Origin: Acinetobacter apis
GTDB lineage: Bacteria > Pseudomonadota > Gammaproteobacteria > Pseudomonadales > Moraxellaceae
Assembly (NCBI RefSeq): GCF_900197575.1
Contig: NZ_FZLN01000001.1
Span: forward strand, 1,116,001 to 1,180,000
Direction of reading: 5' to 3'
Length of the DNA: 64,000 nucleotides
Shown here: piece after piece, positions 36,875 to 46,447 of the stretch
Numbering within the stretch: the first letter of the stretch is position 1
Layout: the number at the start of each line of letters is the position of its first letter
Translations under genes and position numbers: made by a program
Notes under the pieces: model-generated
Seen by the model: the letters and a program-made list of their open reading frames with translations, nothing else
Told to the model about the DNA's origin: nothing
The model's database searches: none

Positions 36875-37053
36875 GCCTGTTGTGCTCACAATGAATAAAT
36901 ATTAACCCGCAATATAGGCTAAAATGCATGATTTCAAGCCATAAAAAGAACCTACTTATAACAATTAGGTTTAGTCTTTATAGTTGTGCATCATTAGCTT
37001 AGGAGCAATTAACATTTCAGGTTACCACACGTAATTAATAACGTTAATGATGA

Positions 37054-37791
37054 TTATTGGATGAAAATAAAAGTCGCCATTCTGCCTGTTTTAGGGTGAC
37101 GTCGGTATGAATAATACTGATCATTTGCTTGATAAGTACATGACCCTCCACCGTAAACATGCTGTACACCACACTGGTTTAAAATATGCTGTGCAATAGC
37201 ATATAAATCAGCAAAATACTTACCGTTTTCTGAGGGTATAAAAGCAAAGTCAACTGCATATTTTTGACAAAAGGTTTCTTTCACCTCTTCCCCGACCTCA
37301 AAGCAGGCTTGGCTAATACAAGCCCCAAGCCATGCCCAAGTTACTGGGGTTTGCATGGCATGCAGTGTATTTTCAATCATGCCATGCGCTAAGCCTCGCC
37401 ACCCTGCATGCAAATTCGCAACTTCATTGCTAGCTGCATTACCAAGCACAATAGGTAAGCAATCTGCTGTCATAATCATCAGCACATGACCCACTTGGCT
37501 TGTGACCAATGCATCTGCGTTATGGGGTAAAAACTGACTATTCTCTGCTACACGAATGCACGTGGTACTGTGGGTTTGATTTAACCATGTGAGTTTTTTA
37601 GCCCCATGGGCTGCCAATTGATTCAGCAATAACATACGGTGTTGTTGGACCCGTGCTGTATCATCCCCCACATGCAGTGCTACATTAAACCCGTGAAGTT
37701 CAGACACATCTGTTGGACGCGCCATAGCATGATGAATTTCTGTTTGACCTACATAAACGCCTTTTGGGACATCTGCAATCCGATCAATCAT
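37054..37791 (-). CDS. pgeF: Multi-copper polyphenol-oxidase-fold purine nucleosidase (PgeF/YfiH)
   Basis: A 245-residue DUF152/YfiH protein. The conserved zinc/catalytic residues sit in 'LTWLNQTHSTTCI', MTADCLPIVL, NLHAGWRGLAHGM and YSYRRHPKTGRMATFIF. The family is variously called laccase-domain, purine nucleoside phosphorylase, or PgeF, which edits mis-incorporated L-Ser during peptidoglycan precursor synthesis in E. coli. It lies 38 bp downstream of rluD, a widely conserved pairing. Confidence 0.88.
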   Translation of the reverse strand: MIDRIADVPKGVYVGQTEIHHAMARPTDVSELHGFNVALHVGDDTARVQQHRMLLLNQLAAHGAKKLTWLNQTHSTTCIRVAENSQFLPHNADALVTSQVGHVLMIMTADCLPIVLGNAASNEVANLHAGWRGLAHGMIENTLHAMQTPVTWAWLGACISQACFEVGEEVKETFCQKYAVDFAFIPSENGKYFADLYAIAQHILNQCGVQHVYGGGSCTYQANDQYYSYRRHPKTGRMATFIFIQ

Positions 37792-37829
37792 TAACTATAC
37801 TCCTTATCATCCTATCTATGGCACATCTA

Positions 37830-38894
37830 TTAGTATGCTTTATTGTCTTCTCTTAACACTTCAACCAAGTGCTTAAAGTCTTCAGGCCATGCGGCTTCAA
37901 ACTGCATTTCCTTTTGTGTTCTTGGATGAATAAGCCCAAGTTTGGCAGCATGTAATGCTTGACGGCGAAAGCCACGTAAAGTTTCAGCCAAGCGCGTAGA
38001 TGCACCTGCAGGTACACGCACACGACTCATGTACACTGGATCGCCAACCAAGCCAAAGCCAATATAAGAAAAATGTACACGAATTTGATGGGTACGACCT
38101 GTTTCTAACTGCGCTTGTACGCGTGTAAAGTGCTGAAAACGCTCTTTCACATTAAAATGAGTCACCGCATCACGCCCACCTGGCAAAACAGTCATTCTGA
38201 TACGATCAACCGGATGGCGCTTAATCGGCTCATCAATGGTGCCACCTGCAATCACATTGCCATAAACAATTAAATCATAAACACGATATACCGATTTATT
38301 GGCAAGTTGTTGTGACAATGAAAACTGTGCTTCTAGTGTTTTTGCGACAACCAATAACCCTGATGTGTCTTTATCAATTCGATGCACTAATCCTGCACGT
38401 GATAACTCAGCAGCTTTAGGTACATGATACAAAATAGCATTAATCAGTGTTCCTGATGGATTCCCTGCGCCTGGATGTACGACCATCCCTACAGGTTTAT
38501 CAATCACTAAAATGTCATCATCTTCATAAATAATGTCGAGTGGAATATTTTCAGGCTGGCTGTACGTTTGTTGTTCAAAGACAACATCTAATGCTAAAGT
38601 TTCATCACCTTCGCAGCGATATTTTGGCTTAACTTGGTTACCATTGAGTAAAAGATGACCATCTTTCATCCACTGCTTTAACTTTTCTCTTGAAAAATCA
38701 GGCCAAACCGTTGCTGCGACCTGATCAACTCTCAAGCCTGCATATTGTTCGTCTAATTGAACTTGCAGTGATAAGTGAGTTGCAGTTGGCGCAGAAGTAT
38801 GATTATCTGCATCATCATCAGACTCTTCAATGGAATTGAAATCTGTTTCAGTGAAATTAGAGTGAGAATATTTTGTCGAAGTCATTTGGCTCAT
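37830..38894 (-). CDS. rluD: 23S rRNA pseudouridine synthase RluD
   Basis: A pseudouridine synthase with an N-terminal S4 domain (AGLRVDQVAATVWPDFSREK) and the catalytic motif HRIDKDTSGLLVV (Asp nucleophile). RluD makes pseudouridines 1911, 1915 and 1917 in 23S rRNA helix 69. Context (divergent bamD, downstream pgeF) is diagnostic. Compared with E. coli it has an extra acidic N-terminal extension of roughly 30-40 residues ahead of the S4 domain. In-frame ATGs at 38933 and 38885 are alternatives; none has a strong ribosome-binding site. Confidence 0.9.
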   Translation of the reverse strand: MSQMTSTKYSHSNFTETDFNSIEESDDDADNHTSAPTATHLSLQVQLDEQYAGLRVDQVAATVWPDFSREKLKQWMKDGHLLLNGNQVKPKYRCEGDETLALDVVFEQQTYSQPENIPLDIIYEDDDILVIDKPVGMVVHPGAGNPSGTLINAILYHVPKAAELSRAGLVHRIDKDTSGLLVVAKTLEAQFSLSQQLANKSVYRVYDLIVYGNVIAGGTIDEPIKRHPVDRIRMTVLPGGRDAVTHFNVKERFQHFTRVQAQLETGRTHQIRVHFSYIGFGLVGDPVYMSRVRVPAGASTRLAETLRGFRRQALHAAKLGLIHPRTQKEMQFEAAWPEDFKHLVEVLREDNKAY

Positions 38895-38958
38895 TAGAAC
38901 AATTAATGGTTTAATAGTGCCATTGTAGCTCATTGCCCGTATTAACTGAGGAATTTTT

Positions 38959-40230
38959 ATGTCGCTACCACGTTATAAAATTACAATGCTTGCACTTTCT
39001 TTAGGCATGGCTTGTACATTTGTGGGCTGTAGCAGTAATCCAGCAAAAAAAGAACTTGCTGATCTTGGACCAAAAGCCAGTGAAGAAACCTACTTTAGTG
39101 CTGCACAAACAGCATTAGATAAAGGTCAATATAACGAAGCTGAAAAAAATCTCCAATCTATTGACACCTACTTCCCGACAGGAACTCATATTTCACAAGC
39201 TCAGCTTGAATTGATTTATGTGAAATTCCAACAAAAGGATTATCCTGGTGTCGTTACTGCTGCAGATCGTTTTATTCGACTGAACCCAGAAAGCCCAAAT
39301 TTAGAATACGCATACTATGCACGCGGTGTAGCCAACATGGAACAAAACTATGAAGGTTTGATCCGTTATACATCACTCAAACAATCACATCGTGATGTTG
39401 GCTATTTAAAAATTGCATATCAAAACTTTGTAGATTTCATCCGTCGCTATCCATCTAGCCAATATGCTGTTGATGCTGCTGAACGTATGCGTTTTATCGG
39501 ACAAGAATTGGCTGAACATGAAATGGAAGCTGCACGCTTTAACATTGAACGTAAAGCATGGATTGCTGCTGTAGAACGTGGTCAATGGGTGATTGAACAC
39601 TATCCTGATACACCACAAATTCCAGAAGCTTTAGCTACGGTTGCCTATGGCTATCATGAGCTTGGCGACCAAAAAACAGCGCAGCAATATACTGATATTA
39701 TAAAACTAAACTACCCAAGCTTGTTAAAAGCCAATGGTACAGTAAACCTCAGTGCAGCACGTCAAGAAGGTAGCTTCTTAAACCGTGCAACATTAGGTAT
39801 TTTTGGGCGTGGTGAGCAAAATGTCATTCGTTCAAATGAAAATGGTGAAGCACCACGTAGCTTAACCAATCGTCTATCGTTTGGGCTCTTGGGTAAACCT
39901 GATGCAGAGCAACCAAAGACAGCCCCTGTTAACGCTGAAACGACTACTGAACATCGTAGCTTGACCAATCGTCTGACTTTTGGGCTCTTAGGTAAACCTG
40001 AGACAGAGCAACCGAAAACTGCTCCTGTTGAGGCTGCTCCTGCGACTGAACAGCGCAGTTTAACTAACCGTCTTACTTTTGGACTCTTGGGTAAACCTGC
40101 GACAGAACAATCTGCTGCACCTGAAGCAAAAGTCGTTGAGCCTCAAGCACAACCGACAACGCCAAAAAGAAGTTGGTTAAACCGTTTGTCTCTTGGTTTA
40201 GTCGATAAGCCGACTGCCGCAACTGAGTAA
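38959..40230 (+). CDS. bamD: Outer-membrane assembly lipoprotein BamD with long repeat-bearing C-terminus
   Basis: A 423-residue lipoprotein (lipobox FVGC, Cys24). Residues about 40-260 are the TPR-like BamD body (SEETYFSAAQTALDKGQYNEAEKNL, 'EYAYYARGVANMEQNY', FVDFIRRYPSSQYAVDAAERM). BamD is an essential part of the BAM complex that inserts outer-membrane barrels. The E. coli protein ends near 245. Here about 165 more residues follow, with five copies of a [R/G]Sx(x)NRLxxGLxGKP-like motif at 271, 300, 333, 366 and 404, joined by Pro/Glu/Ala/Thr-rich linkers. It is divergent from rluD. A GAGGA ribosome-binding site precedes the ATG. Confidence 0.92.
   Translation: MSLPRYKITMLALSLGMACTFVGCSSNPAKKELADLGPKASEETYFSAAQTALDKGQYNEAEKNLQSIDTYFPTGTHISQAQLELIYVKFQQKDYPGVVTAADRFIRLNPESPNLEYAYYARGVANMEQNYEGLIRYTSLKQSHRDVGYLKIAYQNFVDFIRRYPSSQYAVDAAERMRFIGQELAEHEMEAARFNIERKAWIAAVERGQWVIEHYPDTPQIPEALATVAYGYHELGDQKTAQQYTDIIKLNYPSLLKANGTVNLSAARQEGSFLNRATLGIFGRGEQNVIRSNENGEAPRSLTNRLSFGLLGKPDAEQPKTAPVNAETTTEHRSLTNRLTFGLLGKPETEQPKTAPVEAAPATEQRSLTNRLTFGLLGKPATEQSAAPEAKVVEPQAQPTTPKRSWLNRLSLGLVDKPTAATE
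39856..40167 (+). repeat. 99-bp-period tandem repeat within bamD
   Basis: The codons for RSLTNRL[S/T]FGLLGKP recur at 39856, 39955 and 40054, exactly 99 bp apart, with similar linkers (EQPKTAPV..E). A more diverged copy starts at 40168 and a still weaker one at 39769. This is an in-frame tandem duplication history. Confidence 0.9.
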
Positions 40231-40243
40231 CTCATTGTGTATT

Positions 40244-40280
40244 AATAAAAGGTGAGCATGATTGGCTCACCTTTTATTTT
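40244..40280 (+). terminator. Intrinsic terminator of bamD
   Basis: A 14-bp stem (40244-40257 with 40265-40278), 7-nt loop, with T residues in and after the right arm. It lies 14 bp after the bamD stop. Confidence 0.85.
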
Positions 40281-40339
40281 GTCTAGATGATAAATTTGTT
40301 ACACTGATGACGTTTTCTTGAGACGCAAGACTGCAAAAT

Positions 40340-42190
40340 ATGGCTATTCCACAACAAACCATTGACCAAATCCTTGATCGTACAGACATTGTTGATCTGA
40401 TTGGACAACGTGTAAAGCTCAAAAAAACAGGGCGAACCTATTCAGGATGCTGTCCTTTTCACCAAGAAAAAACCCCCTCTTTTCATGTCTATCGAGATAA
40501 ACAATACTTTCACTGCTTTGGCTGCCAAGCCAATGGTAATGCTATACGCTTTTTAATGGATTTAGAAAGCCGTAATTTTGTTGATGTCATCAAAGATCTT
40601 GCCAGTCAAACAGGCATTGAATTACCCAAAGATTCAACCGAACATAAAAAATTAACGTATAAAAAAAGTACGCCAGCAGCGTCTACACAAACACCCTCTT
40701 CTGCAACCCCACCTGCTTTTCAACCTGATGATGACCCCTTTTATGCATTTCAAATGCAGCAAAATGAAGAGGATATGGCAAGTTTTGATTTGGCCGAGAA
40801 TCAGGAAGGCAATTTATATGATTTGCTTGAACACATTACACAGTTTTATGAAAAAGAATTGGCACTCAATCATGGTGCACAAGCATATTTTAAACAGCGT
40901 GGACTCAGTGCACAGACCATTCAGCAATGGCGTTTAGGCTATGCACCTTCAGATTGGCAACATTTGGAAAAAGCATTTCCAACGGATATTGAAGGCTTAA
41001 AACATATAGGTTTAATTCGAACCAGTGAACAAGGTCGTGACTTTAACCTGCTTCGAGAGCGCGTCATCTTCCCAATCCGAGATACCAAAGGTCGCGTGGT
41101 CGGCTTTGGCGGTCGCGCACTCAATGATGAGATTAAACCCAAATATATCAACTCTCCTGACTCTGATATTTTCCATAAAAATCGTTTGCTATATGGCCTC
41201 TATGAGGGCAGTAAGAATAAAGCTTCAGATTGGTTAATGGTTGAGGGGTATATGGATGTCATTGCACTTAGTCAAGCGGGCATTCATGGTGCAGTTGCAA
41301 CATTAGGTACAGCCAGTAATACTGAACATTTAAATATTTTATTTAAAAGAAATCATCGAATTACTATTGCATTTGATGGAGACCAAGCAGGACAAAAAGC
41401 AGCCAAACGCACCCTTGAAATTGCTCTTCCTTTACTGAATGATGGCCGTGAACTGAAGTTCTTCATTTTACCCAATGAACATGATCCTGACTCTTTAATT
41501 CGCCGTGAAGGGACAGAAACGTTTAAACAACTGTGGCAAAGCGCGCCATTGTTGTCTGATTTTTTATTTGCATTACTCAGCCAAGAATATAATACCGCTC
41601 ATCCTGAAGGTAAAAGCCAAGTCATGGGTGAGTTAAAGAACTTAACCAACCTATTACCACAAAAAGGGTCTTATCGCTATTTGCTCACCCAATCCTTCCG
41701 TGAAAAACTAGGGTTAGGACGGCGTTTTACCGCTCAAGTCAGTCATGATGCATCTTTATCTTTTAATATCCAAACCCGTAATGAAGAATTTGTGATTGCA
41801 CTTTTAATCAGTCATCCTTATTTGTATAAACAATTTGAACAACTGCGTGCTTATGTGCCAAAAGAAGAGTTGTTAAACGATATATTAACCATTCTCGACC
41901 GCGTATTTGATTTATTACCTGAGGATCAAGAACATGCTGTTTATTATATGCTTGGGGCAACCAGTCAATTCAGAGACATAATCAGTGAAATTTTAATTCG
42001 AACCAATATTTTTAGTTTGGTTGATGTGCCCGAGAAATCTTTTAAATTGGCCGAAGAATATGCATTGTCTTTGCAAGAAGATTATTTACGCAAAAAAATG
42101 AAACAACCCCAGTCGCTTAAAGAGTCCCATAATTTGCGTATGCAACTTAATGAGTTGACCAAACAAATTAGTTTAAAGCTGATGGGCTAA
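40340..42190 (+). CDS. dnaG: DNA primase
   Basis: A 616-residue DnaG. The N-terminal CHC2 zinc finger is CPFHQEKTPSFHV with HCFGC. The RNA polymerase/TOPRIM core includes FPIRDTKGRVVGFGGRAL, 'LMVEGYMDVIALSQAG' and ITIAFDGDQAGQKAA (metal-binding acidic residues). A C-terminal helical DnaB-interaction domain (about 480-616) follows. The linker after the zinc domain is rich in Ser/Thr/Pro. It makes RNA primers for replication. The usual rpsU-dnaG-rpoD arrangement is not seen; the gene stands alone with its own terminator. Confidence 0.97.
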   Translation: MAIPQQTIDQILDRTDIVDLIGQRVKLKKTGRTYSGCCPFHQEKTPSFHVYRDKQYFHCFGCQANGNAIRFLMDLESRNFVDVIKDLASQTGIELPKDSTEHKKLTYKKSTPAASTQTPSSATPPAFQPDDDPFYAFQMQQNEEDMASFDLAENQEGNLYDLLEHITQFYEKELALNHGAQAYFKQRGLSAQTIQQWRLGYAPSDWQHLEKAFPTDIEGLKHIGLIRTSEQGRDFNLLRERVIFPIRDTKGRVVGFGGRALNDEIKPKYINSPDSDIFHKNRLLYGLYEGSKNKASDWLMVEGYMDVIALSQAGIHGAVATLGTASNTEHLNILFKRNHRITIAFDGDQAGQKAAKRTLEIALPLLNDGRELKFFILPNEHDPDSLIRREGTETFKQLWQSAPLLSDFLFALLSQEYNTAHPEGKSQVMGELKNLTNLLPQKGSYRYLLTQSFREKLGLGRRFTAQVSHDASLSFNIQTRNEEFVIALLISHPYLYKQFEQLRAYVPKEELLNDILTILDRVFDLLPEDQEHAVYYMLGATSQFRDIISEILIRTNIFSLVDVPEKSFKLAEEYALSLQEDYLRKKMKQPQSLKESHNLRMQLNELTKQISLKLMG

Positions 42191-42191
42191 A

Positions 42192-42226
42192 ACAAAAACG
42201 CTGTTCAACTGAACAGCGTTTTTGCT
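42192..42226. terminator. Bidirectional intrinsic terminator after dnaG
   Basis: A perfect 13-bp stem including A/T tracts (42194-42206 with 42211-42223), loop AACT. It separates dnaG and the convergent small gene. Confidence 0.92.
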
Positions 42227-42233
42227 TAATAAC

Positions 42234-42491
42234 TTATTTGATGTATTTGCCTAACCCTGTTTTTTTGATTTGCTCAATAAAACTTTGGTTTTTTTCTTCA
42301 AATTCGCCATCAAATACGCCAATTGAAATATTTGGTAGATTGAGTTTAATATGCTCAGGTAAAGCTTGTTTTAATTGCTCTGCTTTATCTACACATTTAG
42401 TCATCATTGACTGTTGATAAAGACGTCCTTGTTGTACATATTGGTTTTCAAGTACTTGCTGTAACAATTGATTAATTTCTTTATTTTTCAT
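42234..42491 (-). CDS. Small protein of unknown function
   Basis: An 85-residue soluble, mostly helical protein. I recognise no family. It begins MKNKEINQLLQQVLENQYV and has one central segment NLPNISIGVFDGEFEEK that could be a beta hairpin. It has no signal peptide. A strong GAGGAG lies 8 nt before this ATG (an in-frame GTG 6 bp upstream is less well placed). It has its own terminator and about 270 bp of upstream DNA, so it is likely a single-gene unit between dnaG and hemA. Confidence 0.65.
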   Translation of the reverse strand: MKNKEINQLLQQVLENQYVQQGRLYQQSMMTKCVDKAEQLKQALPEHIKLNLPNISIGVFDGEFEEKNQSFIEQIKKTGLGKYIK

Positions 42492-42762
42492 GGTCACATC
42501 TCCTCAATTCATCATCATCATGAATTCAATTGAGAACCACCCTCAGGTCAACATTGATACTTACATGACAATCTATTTGCTTATGGTTTGATTATAACCA
42601 ATTGTGCTTTTTTGCCAATAGACGCCCTCTTACACAAACTGTATCACAAGCAATCCATTTAAAATAATTATTTAAAAACAATTATTTATAAAATAAATAA
42701 AAAGTGACTATAGCGTTCAAATTTAAAGATTGACATAAACACTGTCACATAATGCCTAGACA

Positions 42763-44055
42763 TTAGTGTTTATTTTTCTTCGCTGCACGCCCATTCACTA
42801 AGATTTCTTGTAAGTTTTCTTTTAACCAATCAAAGTATTCAGGCTCATCCTCTTTGGCTGCCTCACGTAATAATAATGATGTTGGATGAAGTAACTTGTT
42901 GGTCAGGCGATGCGCGAAATTTTGCATTACCTCAGCAGGGTTTTCACCTTGCTCAAGCTGCGCAAGGGCAAGCGCCAGCTCTTGTTGTTGTAAATGATGA
43001 CCTGAATCACGATAAGCTGCAACCACGCCACCAGCACGTTTAATTTTTTGTTGTGACACCAATTGTGTTGCCAATTGGTTAACCATAATTTCAGCTTCAA
43101 CAGCTGCTTGGCGTCGTTGTGCCAGATTATCTTCAATCACACTTTGTAAATCATCAACACCATATAAATAAACGCCATCTAAACTGTCCACTTCAGGATC
43201 AATATCACGGGGTACTGCCAAATCAACCAATAACATTTGCTGATAACGACGCTGTTTTAGCGCTTTTTTGATGGGTTTAAATTCGATCACTTGATGTAAG
43301 CTGCCTGTACAGCTTGAAATGACGTCAGCACGGTGTAAATGATCTGCTAACGCATTAAACGGAATAATTTCTACATCCACATGGGCTGAAATTTCACTTG
43401 CAAGCTGCTGAGCACGTTCTGCACCGCGGTTACAAATTAAAATCTTCGCAACCCCTAAGTCAGCCATATGCTTTGCAACCAAACTGTTCATTTCTCCTGC
43501 CGCAACCACCATCACTACAAGTTTTTCAGGATGTGAAAACACTTGCAATGCCAACTGAGCCACCGAATATCCCATCGACACTGCATGACTACCGACCGCA
43601 GTTTCAGAGCGAACACGTTTAGCTGCATAAAATGCATAATCAAATATTCGACCCAGTGCTGTTGAAACAGTGCCCTTTTCTTTGGCTAAGGAAAGAGCTG
43701 TTTTTACTTGACCTAAAATCTGTGGTTCACCCAGCATTAAAGAATCTAAACCACTTGCCACACGCATTAAGTGTGATACCGCTTGAATATTTTCATACCG
43801 ATACACATGATTCATCAGATGATGTATATCAATGCCATTGGTGTTTGCCAACCAATGAAGCAAGACATCATGATTCTCAGCATTGGCATAAATTTCTGTA
43901 CGGTTACATGTCGATACCACTACCAAGTCATTCAAGTCACTTTGTTGTGCTTGTTGAAGCAATAGATCGCCCAAGCGTTCAGCATTAAATGCAACGCGTT
44001 CACGAAGTTCAACTGAGGCGGTATGATGGTTGACACCAAGGGCAAAAAACGTCAT
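42763..44055 (-). CDS. hemA: Glutamyl-tRNA reductase
   Basis: A 430-residue enzyme that reduces glutamyl-tRNA(Glu) to glutamate-1-semialdehyde, the substrate of HemL. It has the N-terminal [15 protein letters not shown], catalytic Cys in [12 protein letters not shown], the [20 protein letters not shown] segment, an NADPH domain from [10 protein letters not shown] and a C-terminal dimerisation helix. Length is normal. It is divergent from the TPR-lolB-ispE operon with only about 75-120 bp between start codons, a conserved gammaproteobacterial layout. Confidence 0.96.
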   Translation of the reverse strand: MTFFALGVNHHTASVELRERVAFNAERLGDLLLQQAQQSDLNDLVVVSTCNRTEIYANAENHDVLLHWLANTNGIDIHHLMNHVYRYENIQAVSHLMRVASGLDSLMLGEPQILGQVKTALSLAKEKGTVSTALGRIFDYAFYAAKRVRSETAVGSHAVSMGYSVAQLALQVFSHPEKLVVMVVAAGEMNSLVAKHMADLGVAKILICNRGAERAQQLASEISAHVDVEIIPFNALADHLHRADVISSCTGSLHQVIEFKPIKKALKQRRYQQMLLVDLAVPRDIDPEVDSLDGVYLYGVDDLQSVIEDNLAQRRQAAVEAEIMVNQLATQLVSQQKIKRAGGVVAAYRDSGHHLQQQELALALAQLEQGENPAEVMQNFAHRLTNKLLHPTSLLLREAAKEDEPEYFDWLKENLQEILVNGRAAKKNKH

Positions 44056-44171
44056 GTGGTCATATCATCATTTAACAAAAATTGTGCATGTGCTATTGTG
44101 CATCATAAGTATCATAAATAAGCTAAAATTTGGATAAAACTTTGCAGCAAATCACCCGTCAGCAGACCGGC

Positions 44172-45875
44172 ATGGTCATTCGGCGCTATTCTAACACACT
44201 CTTGCTCTTAGGTAGCATTGCTGTGTGTATGCCTGCTCAAGCCGATACGCAAAGTATAGTTCAACGCTATAATGCCTATCCGTTAAAGCAAAGCTTAATT
44301 GCTGAATTTGCAATGCAATATGGTCAACCTGCTCGCGCACTTCAAAACTACAGTGAGCTTGCCATTCATACTGACTCAACCATTGCAAAACAGCGTGCAC
44401 TTGATATTGCATTAGAAGAAAACAATCTTCATGCTGCTTTGAATATTGCAACACATTGGGTTCAGCAAGATCCCTCTGATGTCCCTGCACTATTCTATTT
44501 AACACATATCGCACTAAAATCACACAAATACGAACTCACTGCGGCAACATTAGATAAAATTTTAAACATTGACTCGGATGCTGACCTTGCAGAAATTTTA
44601 GCAGGGATTTCACCTGACAGCCCACAAGATCGTCATGTTTTACTTGATACTTTACGTAAAAGTCGAGCCAAGCATAACCCATCCATTATTGTGTTAATCG
44701 CCAACTTAGAAGCGCAAAATAACGATATTGCACAGGCGCTCAAAGACATTCAGGTGGCATTAAACAAGCGACCAAATGTAACAAGCTTTATTCTGCTTAA
44801 AGCCAATTTACTTGATGCATCAGGCAATGTGGAAGCAACCAAAGCATGGTACCAAAAATCAAGCCAAACACATCATCATAACTATGAAGTGAGACTTGCT
44901 GAGGCAAAATACTTGATTCGTAATGGCCAACCAGCGCTTGCCCTTGCTAAGCTGCAAGCGATTGCTCATACATGGCCCCATGCCGATGAGGCACTGTTTA
45001 TTGCAGGACTCACAAGTATTGACTTAAAACGTTATGAAGCTGCTGAACACTACTTATTACAATTGAGCAATTCTGCGCAATATCAAAATGAAGCCAGCTT
45101 TTATTTGGCTGTTAACGCTGAAAGAAAGCAACATTATGAAACTGCAATTGCTTATTATAGGCTAGTTGGTGGCAGCTTATATACTGTTTCCCGACGTAGC
45201 TTGATTAATATTTATGATAAAGAAAATCGGTTAGGTGATGCTTTACGCTTCTTAACTCAAGAACGTGTCAATTATCCGCAATATGCCAGTTTTTTATACC
45301 AACTTCAGGCAGATATCTTAAAAAAACTACAAGATAAACCTGCTGCAATTGAATTATTAAGCGAAGCGATTTTAAACTTACCTGATGACCCCGACTTAAT
45401 TTATGCACAAGTTATTTTACTTGACCCATTTCAAGATCGTGTCTTACTTGAAAAAGACCTCAACAAATTGCTTGAGATTGAACCCAACAGCCCAACTTAT
45501 CTCAATGCATATGCCTATACCTTGGCATTACAAAATCGACGTTTAGACGATGCACGCCAATATGCTGAGCGTGCATTAAATAATGCACCTGATCAAGCTT
45601 CAATTTTAGATACCTATGGATATATTGCATTTTTACAAAATGATTATAAAACAGCCATTCCTGTATTAGAAAAAGCCTATCTACTCAATGAAAACCCAAA
45701 AACGGCAATTCGGCTTGCGCGTTCGTTATATCTATCAGGCAATAGCCATCACTTCTTAACACTGTTTAAACAATTGCAAAAGAAGTTCCCTGACAACAAC
45801 GATATTTTACAGCTACAATCGCTGTTACCGTTAAAATCAAGCATAGGTCATGTTCAACATGCTCGTCAGCAATAA
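44172..45875 (+). CDS. TPR-repeat periplasmic protein
   Basis: A 567-residue protein with a signal peptide (VIRRYSNTLLLLGSIAVCMPAQA) followed by about ten TPR-like helical pairs, for example PALALAKLQAIAHTWPHADEA and 'RLDDARQYAERALNNAPDQA' with its successor DTYGYIAFLQNDYKTAIPVLEKAY. Such proteins scaffold envelope complexes. Its position upstream of lolB and ispE, divergent from hemA, is conserved in Pseudomonas and Acinetobacter. A TTG codon at 44130 is an alternative start but would bury the signal peptide. Its 3' end overlaps lolB by 26 bp. Confidence 0.82.
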   Translation: MVIRRYSNTLLLLGSIAVCMPAQADTQSIVQRYNAYPLKQSLIAEFAMQYGQPARALQNYSELAIHTDSTIAKQRALDIALEENNLHAALNIATHWVQQDPSDVPALFYLTHIALKSHKYELTAATLDKILNIDSDADLAEILAGISPDSPQDRHVLLDTLRKSRAKHNPSIIVLIANLEAQNNDIAQALKDIQVALNKRPNVTSFILLKANLLDASGNVEATKAWYQKSSQTHHHNYEVRLAEAKYLIRNGQPALALAKLQAIAHTWPHADEALFIAGLTSIDLKRYEAAEHYLLQLSNSAQYQNEASFYLAVNAERKQHYETAIAYYRLVGGSLYTVSRRSLINIYDKENRLGDALRFLTQERVNYPQYASFLYQLQADILKKLQDKPAAIELLSEAILNLPDDPDLIYAQVILLDPFQDRVLLEKDLNKLLEIEPNSPTYLNAYAYTLALQNRRLDDARQYAERALNNAPDQASILDTYGYIAFLQNDYKTAIPVLEKAYLLNENPKTAIRLARSLYLSGNSHHFLTLFKQLQKKFPDNNDILQLQSLLPLKSSIGHVQHARQQ

Positions 45876-46440
45876 AATTTCTTTGGCAATCGTAATGACA
45901 AGCCTAATGACGCTGTCAGGGTGTCAAAACTATATTCAACCAACGCCACCTTCACCCTCACAGCAAATCGCTGAAAAAAATAATTTCTCTATTCAAGGTA
46001 AAATTGGGGTCAAAACTACTCAACAATCAGGCAGTGCATTTTTTGATTGGCAACAACAAGGTGATGCGTTTAATATTGATTTAACAGGTATTTTAGGTAT
46101 TGGGAAAACCCATATTGAAGGTACAGCACATCAAGTTACATTAACCAGTGCTCGTACAGGAACCATCACCTCAGACTCGCCTGAAGAGCTGCTTGAACAA
46201 GCCACAGGTTGGCAAGCACCAATTACCTATTTAGTGTCTTGGGTACAAGGACAACCTGCCACCAAAAAGCCCGTTCTTGAACGTGATTCACAGCAAAGAA
46301 TTACTCAGATTAAAGAAGAAGGTTGGATCATTTCGTTATCCTATAATGGTCTAAACAACCTACCAAATAAACTTATTTTGCAACAACCGCTGTCAAGCCA
46401 ATTAGAAAACCGTATTACGATGGTCATTCAAAATAGATAA
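45850..46440 (+). CDS. lolB: Outer-membrane lipoprotein receptor LolB
   Basis: A 196-residue lipoprotein (lipobox LSGC, Cys25). The LolB fold is recognisable from FSIQGKIGVKTTQQSGSAFF, 'DWQQQGDAFNIDLTGILGIG' and the typical 'LEQATGWQAPITYLVSWVQG', followed by WIISLSYNGLNNLPNKLIL. LolB takes lipoproteins from the LolA chaperone and inserts them into the outer membrane. It overlaps the upstream TPR gene, suggesting translational coupling, and is 7 bp from ispE. Confidence 0.93.
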   Translation: MFNMLVSNKISLAIVMTSLMTLSGCQNYIQPTPPSPSQQIAEKNNFSIQGKIGVKTTQQSGSAFFDWQQQGDAFNIDLTGILGIGKTHIEGTAHQVTLTSARTGTITSDSPEELLEQATGWQAPITYLVSWVQGQPATKKPVLERDSQQRITQIKEEGWIISLSYNGLNNLPNKLILQQPLSSQLENRITMVIQNR

Positions 46441-46447
46441 TCCTCTT

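Noticed and set aside
43632..43988. Plus-strand ORF of 118 residues
   Set aside because: It is antisense to hemA, which has all catalytic motifs.
44130..44171. TTG-initiated N-terminal extension of the TPR protein
   Set aside because: It would place 14 polar residues ahead of a good signal peptide; the ATG at 44172 is more plausible, although neither has a strong ribosome-binding site.
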